From assembly GCA_050247235.1 (NCBI GenBank), contig JBFWUN010000001.1, forward strand, positions 62,001 to 126,000: a DNA stretch of 64,000 bases, written 5' to 3'. Each line of letters begins with the position of its first letter. Position 1 is the first letter of the stretch. This stretch comes from CAIKBL01 sp050247235 (GTDB taxonomy: Bacteria > Pseudomonadota > Gammaproteobacteria > Ga0077536). Below the pieces are notes generated by a model. It searched no databases, had not been told where the DNA came from, and saw nothing but the letters and a program-made list of their open reading frames with translations. Both the position numbers and the translations under genes were made by a program. Below are positions 59,086 to 64,000 of this stretch, piece by piece.

Positions 59086-60065
59086 CGCGGGCGGCACCAG
59101 GTCTTGAAACTGTCCAGCCAGCCCACGTGTGCGTGGTGCGTCGCGAGGACGAAGCGCAGGCTCCCGATTCGCCGCGTGTGCAGCGCGCTGATCAGCGGCG
59201 GCAGCCAGCGCGTCTCGAGATCCCCAAGCGTGACATGCGTACCCTCCTCCGCGGCACCGAATGCCGCCCCCGCGACGAGCACCGCGTGTCCCCGGGCGCG
59301 CGCCGCGCCGAGCAGATCCGCCGGCGTGGCCCGCACGCGCCACGTCCCGCCTGTCGCGCGGGCGGCACCGGCGAGCAGCACGTCGTTGCCGAACATCGCC
59401 GGGGCAACGCCTGGCGTGTCCGTTCCGGCCGTCACCGGGCGCGCCCCCGCACCGTACCACCAGACACCATTGAGCGGGGGCAGCCCGCGCGCGCTGCGCG
59501 CGATATTCACGGGTTGGTCGTGCAGCAGCATCTGGACGTCGTTCAACCAGCGGCGCCATGCACGGGTGGCCGCATCCAGCGGCATGAACGGCGTCATGGA
59601 GCGGCCGTGCAGCCAGTCGACCGAGGGTGCAACGCCAGAGACGTCGGAGGGTCGGCGCACGTACCAGCGTGCGGGCACCGCCCCGCGGCGTGCGACGAGT
59701 TCGGGGAATTCGCGGTCGAGTGCCTGCAGCAGTTCGTCCGCCTCGGCCGCCGACACCTCGAGCTGCGACGGCGCGTAGACGAGCACCCGGTTCGGATCCG
59801 CATGCAGGTAGATCGGATCGCTGCGCAGGAGATCAGCCACTGCAATCTCCGCGCCGAAATCGTGCGCGGCGGTCAGCGCCGCGATTCCCGTATCAGCCGG
59901 CAGACCCAGCACCGCGAGCGTCGCCGTTTCGGGCGGTCCCTCGCGCGGCGTGCAGCGCGCGCGTCCGAGCAGGGCCGCCAGCCGCGGGAACTCGCGCGCC
60001 CGATCGGCGAGGGACGGGTCGTCCGCAAGGGACAGGCTCGGCAGGATGAGTGTGACGTCCGGCAC
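59067..60065 (-). CDS. Phosphoglycerate-mutase-like conserved protein
   Basis: A 332-residue protein in the conserved slot between thrC and recJ, usually annotated as a cofactor-independent phosphoglycerate mutase-related protein. The opening PDVTLILPSLSLADD, LHADPNRVLVYAPSQLEVSAAEADELLQALDREFPEL, GLPPLNGVWWYGAG and LLGAARARGHAVLVAG are typical of that group. The start is GTG 60065, 17 bp after thrC. Only part of the alkaline-phosphatase-like metal motifs are visible, so I am not certain it is enzymatically active. It may be regulatory. Confidence 0.7.
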   Translation of the reverse strand: MPDVTLILPSLSLADDPSLADRAREFPRLAALLGRARCTPREGPPETATLAVLGLPADTGIAALTAAHDFGAEIAVADLLRSDPIYLHADPNRVLVYAPSQLEVSAAEADELLQALDREFPELVARRGAVPARWYVRRPSDVSGVAPSVDWLHGRSMTPFMPLDAATRAWRRWLNDVQMLLHDQPVNIARSARGLPPLNGVWWYGAGARPVTAGTDTPGVAPAMFGNDVLLAGAARATGGTWRVRATPADLLGAARARGHAVLVAGAAFGAAEEGTHVTLGDLETRWLPPLISALHTRRIGSLRFVLATHHAHVGWLDSFKTWCRPRCMTIA

Positions 60066-60082
60066 GCGGATCGCGCGGCGGA

Positions 60083-61222
60083 TCAGAGACGCTCGAGAAT
60101 CGCGCGCCTGACCGCCTCGCTGTCGGCCGGGATCTCAAGGACGCCGCCCTGGCTCTGTCGGATCGCGGTGTCGGGGTCCTTGAGCCCGTGACCGGTCAGG
60201 GTGCAGGTGATGACGCTGCCGTCCCGGATCCTGCCGCGCGCGATGTCACGCAGCAGGCCGGCGACTGAAATCGCCGACGCGGGTTCGCAGAACACGCCTT
60301 CGCGTTCGGCGAGCAGCTTCTGCGCGTGCAGGATCTCGTCGTCGGTCAGGCTGTCGAACCAACCGTTCGATTCGCGCACGGCGGCCCACGCGAGATCCCA
60401 TGACTGCGGGTTGCCGATGCGGATGGCGGTGGCGACGGTCTCCGGGTTCTCGACCGGATGTCCGGCGAGGAACGGCGCTGCGCCGGCGGCCTGGTAACCG
60501 ACCATGACCGGGCGCGTATGCGTGACCGCCGGGAACGGAAACGCGCAAGTATCCGCGCAGAACGCGCACGCCGCGGTCTTCGGCCGGATGCCGGCGTACT
60601 CGCTGAAGCCCACCCAGTAGGCACTGATGTTGCCGGCGTTGCCGACGGGGATGCAGTGGTAGTCCGGTGCGCGCCCGAGCGCGTCGACGATCTCGAATGC
60701 CGCAGTCTTCTGACCCTGCAGGCGGTACGGGTTGATGGAGTTCACGATCGCGACGGGGGCGGCATCCGCCATTTCCTTGACGATGCGCATGCCGTCATCG
60801 AAGTTGCCCTTGATCTGGATGACCACCGAGCCCTGGATCATCGCCTGCGCGAGCTTGCCCAGTGCGATCTTGCCCTCCGGGATCAGCACGAAGCAGCGGA
60901 TGCCGGCGCGCGCGGCGTACGCGGCCGCGGAGGCCGAGGTGTTGCCGGTGGAGGCGCAGATGATTGCGCGCGTGCCCTCGGCGACCGCCTGCGTGACGGC
61001 CATCGTCATGCCGCGATCCTTGAACGATCCCGTCGGGTTCAGGCCTTCGAACTTCGCGAAGATCTGCACGTCCCGGCCGGTTGCGCGGGCCACGTTGTCA
61101 AGCGGAACCAGCGGCGTGTCGCCCTCGGTCAGGCTGATGATGCGCGTGTCGGCGCCGACCGGCAGGCGCGCGCGGTAACGTTCGATCAGTCCGCGGTAGA
61201 GCGATGGATAGGGCGTGGTCAT
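60083..61222 (-). CDS. thrC: Threonine synthase
   Basis: A 379-residue PLP enzyme converting O-phosphohomoserine to threonine. PLP lysine K68 in GSFKDRGM, phosphate loop VGNAGNISAYW and ICASTGNTSASAAAYAARAG are clear. The shorter form without the long N-terminal domain is the one widespread in bacteria. It starts with ATG 61222, overlapping the hom stop by 4 bp, so the pair is translationally coupled. Threonine pathway genes hom and thrC adjoin; thrB is absent in the window. Confidence 0.97.
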   Translation of the reverse strand: MTTPYPSLYRGLIERYRARLPVGADTRIISLTEGDTPLVPLDNVARATGRDVQIFAKFEGLNPTGSFKDRGMTMAVTQAVAEGTRAIICASTGNTSASAAAYAARAGIRCFVLIPEGKIALGKLAQAMIQGSVVIQIKGNFDDGMRIVKEMADAAPVAIVNSINPYRLQGQKTAAFEIVDALGRAPDYHCIPVGNAGNISAYWVGFSEYAGIRPKTAACAFCADTCAFPFPAVTHTRPVMVGYQAAGAAPFLAGHPVENPETVATAIRIGNPQSWDLAWAAVRESNGWFDSLTDDEILHAQKLLAEREGVFCEPASAISVAGLLRDIARGRIRDGSVITCTLTGHGLKDPDTAIRQSQGGVLEIPADSEAVRRAILERL

Positions 61223-62538
61223 GCGAAGGGCTCCATGCGAATGCGCACCACCGGGGCCTTGATGGCGGTGAGTTCGCCGATGCGGGTAATCGCTTCGTTC
61301 ATCGCGCGCTCGCGGACCCGGTGCGTGAGGATCACGACCGGGACTACCGCCGGATCGTGCGCATGCTCGAGCTGCATGATCGCCTCGATGCTGATGCGGA
61401 AGTCGGCGAGAATGCGGGTGACGTCGGCGAGCACTCCGGGTTCATCCGCGGCCAGCAGCCGCAGGTAGCAGGCGGTCTCCACGTCCTCCATCGCCAGCAC
61501 GCGGACCTCGCCCATCGCCTCCGGCTGGAACGCGAGGTGCGGCACGCGGTTCTCCGGGTCGCTGGTCAGCGCGCGGGTCACATCCACGAGATCCGCAACC
61601 ACCGACGAGGCCGTCGGTTCAGCGCCCGCCCCGGCGCCCGACAGCAGCACCGGGCCCGCCGCATCCCCGCGCACGAGCACCGCGTTCATCACGCCGTTCA
61701 CGCGTGCGATGGGCTGTGCGGCAGGTACGAGCGTGGGGTGGACACGCAGTTCGATGCCGGTCGCCACCTGGCGCGCGATGCCGACATGCTTGATGCGGTA
61801 ACCGAGCCGCTCCGCGTACTTCACGTCCTCGCCGGTCACGTGGCGGATGCCTTCCACGTACACGTGCTGGAACTGCAGCGGGATACCGAACGCCAGCGCG
61901 GCGAGAATCGTGAGCTTGTGCGCGGCATCGATGCCGTCTATGTCGAACGACGGATCCGCTTCCGCGTAGCCGAGCCGCTGCGCCTCGGCGAGTACCTCGG
62001 CGAAATCACTGCCCGCTTCGCTCATCGCGGACAGGATGAAATTGCACGTCCCATTGATGATCCCGGCGAGCCACTGCACGTCGTTGCCGGCGAGTGCCTC
62101 ACGAATGACCTTGATCACCGGGATACCGCCCGCGACCGCCGCTTCGAACGCCACCGTCACGCCACGGGCCTGGGCGGCAGCGAAGATCTCGTTGCCATGC
62201 AGCGCGATCAGCGCCTTGTTGGCGGTGACCACATGCTTGCCGTTCGCGATGGCGCGGAGCACGAGCGTGCGCGCGGGCTCGATGCCGCCGATGAGTTCGG
62301 CGACGATCGCAATGGCCGGGTCGTCGACGACAGCCGCCGCGTCGGCGACCAGCCGGATACCACTGGTGTCCACCGCCCGCACCCTGTCGAGATTGCGTGC
62401 GGTGGCGACCGCGATCTCGATGCGGCGGCCGGCGCGGGACGCGATGAGCCGCGCGTTCCGGCGCAGCACGGTGATCGTACCGCCGCCGACCGTGCCGAGA
62501 CCGAGGAGTCCTACCTTGACGGGTGCGAGTTCGCTCAT
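61219..62538 (-). CDS. hom: Homoserine dehydrogenase
   Basis: A 439-residue NAD(P)-dependent enzyme reducing aspartate semialdehyde to homoserine. Rossmann motif GLGTVGGG (13-20), KHVVTANKALIALHG, GGIPVIKVIREALAGN and GYAEADPSFDIDGIDAAHK are conserved. The C-terminal ACT domain (about 350-430, YLRLLAADEPGVLADVTRILAD) suggests threonine feedback. It is the monofunctional type, without an aspartokinase domain. The stop overlaps thrC by 4 bp and the start overlaps alaC by 4 bp (ATGA). Confidence 0.97.
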   Translation of the reverse strand: MSELAPVKVGLLGLGTVGGGTITVLRRNARLIASRAGRRIEIAVATARNLDRVRAVDTSGIRLVADAAAVVDDPAIAIVAELIGGIEPARTLVLRAIANGKHVVTANKALIALHGNEIFAAAQARGVTVAFEAAVAGGIPVIKVIREALAGNDVQWLAGIINGTCNFILSAMSEAGSDFAEVLAEAQRLGYAEADPSFDIDGIDAAHKLTILAALAFGIPLQFQHVYVEGIRHVTGEDVKYAERLGYRIKHVGIARQVATGIELRVHPTLVPAAQPIARVNGVMNAVLVRGDAAGPVLLSGAGAGAEPTASSVVADLVDVTRALTSDPENRVPHLAFQPEAMGEVRVLAMEDVETACYLRLLAADEPGVLADVTRILADFRISIEAIMQLEHAHDPAVVPVVILTHRVRERAMNEAITRIGELTAIKAPVVRIRMEPFA

Positions 62539-63761
62539 GCCGAGCCCGCCGCCTGGTCACGGGCGGACGGCGCGGCCACGCGCTCCGGGTCACGCAGCAT
62601 CTCGCGGATGCTGCGCAATGCCTGGCGCGTGCGATGCGGGTTCTCGATCAGCGCGAAGCGCACGAAACCGTCGCCGTATTCGCCAAAGCCGATACCGGGC
62701 GACACCGCGACCTTGGCTTCCAGCAGCAGCCGCTTCGAGAACTCGAGCGAACCAAGCGCGCGGAACGGTGCCGGGATCTCCGCCCAGACGAACATCGTGC
62801 CGCGCGGCTTCTCGACCTGCCAGCCGGCGGCGTTGAGCCCGTCACACAGCACGTCGCGGCGCTGCTGGTACATGTCGCGGATTTCCGCGACGCATTCCTG
62901 GGGGCCCTCCAGCGCGGTGATCGCAGCCACCTGCACCGGCGTGAACATGCCGTAGTCCAGGTACGACTTCATGCGCCCGAGCGCGTAGACGAGATCCGGG
63001 TTGCCGCACATGAAGCCGATGCGCCACCCCGGCATGTTGTAGCTCTTGGACAGCGTGAAGAATTCGACCGCGATGTCCTTGGCACCCGGCACCTGGAGGA
63101 TGGACGGCGCCTTGTAACCATCGAACACGAGGTCCGCGTACGCGAGGTCGTGCACCACGTAGATGCCGTGCTCGCGTGCGATCGCGACAACGTGCCGGAA
63201 AAAATCCAGATCCACGCACTGCGTGGTGGGATTGCTCGGGAAGTTGAGCAGCAGCATCTTCGGCCGCGGCCAGCTGTTGCGGATGGCCTGCTCCAGCTCG
63301 GCGAAGAAATCGATGCCGGGTCCGATCGGCACGTGGCGGATGTCAGCCCCCGCGATCACGAACCCGTAGGGGTGAATCGGGTATGACGGGTTGGGCACCA
63401 TCACCACGTCGCCGTGGTCCACGGTCGCGAGCGCCAGGTGCGCAAGACCTTCCTTGGACCCGATCGTGACGATGGCCTCAGAATCCGGATCGAGTGAGAC
63501 GTCGTAGCGCGTGCGGTACCAGTGGCAGATCGCCCGGCGCAACCGCGGGATCCCCTTGGAGACGGAGTACCGGTGCGTGTCACCGCGCTGGGCCACTTCC
63601 ACCAGCTTGTCGACAATATGTTGCGGTGTCGGCTGGTCCGGATTGCCCATCCCGAAGTCGATGATGTCCTCGCCGCGACGGCGCGCGGCCATCTTCAGTT
63701 CACCCACCTGGTTGAAGACGTACGGCGGCAGGCGCTGGATGCGGGGGAATTCTTTGGCCAA
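62535..63761 (-). CDS. alaC: Alanine transaminase AlaC
   Basis: A 408-residue class I/II aminotransferase, interconverting pyruvate and alanine with glutamate. PLP lysine K239 in TLSKSYNMPGWRIGF, FPSNPTT, and IDFGMGNPDQPTP are typical of AlaC. The start is TTG 63761 (no ATG or GTG is available in frame upstream near it). It leads the alaC-hom-thrC operon. A promoter candidate is at 63831-63803. Confidence 0.93.
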   Translation of the reverse strand: MAKEFPRIQRLPPYVFNQVGELKMAARRRGEDIIDFGMGNPDQPTPQHIVDKLVEVAQRGDTHRYSVSKGIPRLRRAICHWYRTRYDVSLDPDSEAIVTIGSKEGLAHLALATVDHGDVVMVPNPSYPIHPYGFVIAGADIRHVPIGPGIDFFAELEQAIRNSWPRPKMLLLNFPSNPTTQCVDLDFFRHVVAIAREHGIYVVHDLAYADLVFDGYKAPSILQVPGAKDIAVEFFTLSKSYNMPGWRIGFMCGNPDLVYALGRMKSYLDYGMFTPVQVAAITALEGPQECVAEIRDMYQQRRDVLCDGLNAAGWQVEKPRGTMFVWAEIPAPFRALGSLEFSKRLLLEAKVAVSPGIGFGEYGDGFVRFALIENPHRTRQALRSIREMLRDPERVAAPSARDQAAGSA

Positions 63762-63802
63762 GGTGATTACACTAAGGTTGGTGGTTGGACGGCGGTGGCG
63801 GC

Positions 63803-63831
63803 ACGCTACCGGCCCGGGATGCGCGTGTCAA
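63803..63831 (-). promoter_or_regulatory. Candidate alaC operon promoter
   Basis: Perfect TTGACA (63831-63826), 17-nt spacer and TAGCGT (63808-63803, three of six matches) on the minus strand. A start near 63796 leaves about 35 nt before the TTG start codon. Confidence 0.45.
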
Positions 63832-63916
63832 ACGCGCAAATCCGGGGATTCCGGCGTCGTCCCGGGCGCCCGGACGGGCCCGTCCGCCTGCCCATTTCCA
63901 CACGTGCGCATGCGCC

Positions 63917-64000
63917 ATGACCGACACCGCTCTCGCGACCGTCACGACCCACCTGCTCGAACCATCGGGGCTCGACGTGCGCGCGCTCGAACGCGTGCTC
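63917..64000 (+). CDS. tldD: N-terminal fragment, probable metalloprotease TldD
   Basis: The first 28 codons of a gene that runs off the right edge, divergent from alaC. ATVTTHLLEPSGLDVRALERVL resembles the start of TldD, the TldD/TldE heterodimeric metalloprotease subunit (a helix with LL.P.GLD...L). The metal motif HExxxH lies outside the window. Identification is tentative. Confidence 0.45.
   Translation, partial: MTDTALATVTTHLLEPSGLDVRALERVL

Noticed and set aside
61204..62955. A 583-codon open frame opposite hom and alaC
   Set aside because: Homoserine dehydrogenase and AlaC explain the region; the antisense product is low-complexity Arg/His-rich sequence.

Overview
The window is GC-rich (roughly two thirds G+C by eye), densely coding chromosomal DNA from a proteobacterium, most likely a high-GC gammaproteobacterium with a strong catabolic repertoire. 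The clues are gene pairs and orders: a tRNA cluster beside ppiB-lpxH, ampD divergent from nadC, ppsA divergent from ppsR, prfB-lysS, and alaC-hom-thrC leading to recJ. PpiB-LpxH, two-lipoyl AceF and an RF2 gene with the classical +1 frameshift fit this. No insertion sequence, phage gene, CRISPR array or rRNA was seen. The species cannot be named from the sequence.

Layout. 1-3.8 kb: 3' end of a ring-hydroxylating dioxygenase large subunit, a nested inverted-repeat element, a class III aminotransferase, a CitE-like lyase and a Tag-like DNA glycosylase. 3.9-8.0 kb: a membrane-anchored LuxR-type regulator divergent from cytochrome b561, a luciferase-like oxidoreductase and an acyl-CoA synthetase. 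8.0-13.0 kb (minus strand): a tight operon soxC-like, soxD-like, metallo-hydrolase, MFS transporter, TauD-like dioxygenase, readable as sulfonate uptake, desulfonation and sulfite oxidation. 13.3-18.3 kb: an SDR, four tRNAs (Pro, Arg, His, Lys) with a strong promoter, ppiB, lpxH, ampD, nadC and an unknown gene. 18.3-26.5 kb: ppsA/ppsR, an apparently exported hydratase-like protein, and an overlapping operon of LOG, two HAD hydrolases and exported proteins.

26.6-34.5 kb: aceE-aceF (no lpd), then NUDIX, an esterase and an RpfC-like hybrid kinase. 34.6-39.6 kb: DUF488, argG, a CrtA-like protein, an arsR/SRPBCC/DUF899 set and a GST. 39.7-47.8 kb: a catabolic island with a MalT-like regulator, a Rieske oxygenase, a GST, a type I Baeyer-Villiger monooxygenase and an MHS-family transporter. 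47.9-49.7 kb: a three-gene RiPP locus (precursor with three EGKCG motifs, MNIO/DUF692 enzyme, DUF2063 partner) matching the HvfABC/bufferin copper-binding peptide systems; this is the most interesting locus. 50.0-52.7 kb: lysS and prfB. 53.1-57.2 kb: an operon of an isocitrate-lyase-family enzyme, LeuC/LeuD-like subunits and a flavin monooxygenase, lying between prfB and recJ. 57.3-63.8 kb: recJ, a phosphoglycerate-mutase-like gene, thrC, hom and alaC (threonine/alanine synthesis). The window ends in the first codons of a probable tldD.

Taken together, housekeeping blocks in conserved order alternate with catabolic cassettes for aromatic, ketone and sulfonate compounds. Starts were chosen from visible Shine-Dalgarno sequences, overlaps and family length. 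In this GC-rich DNA many long open frames on the opposite strand are shadows and were left out.
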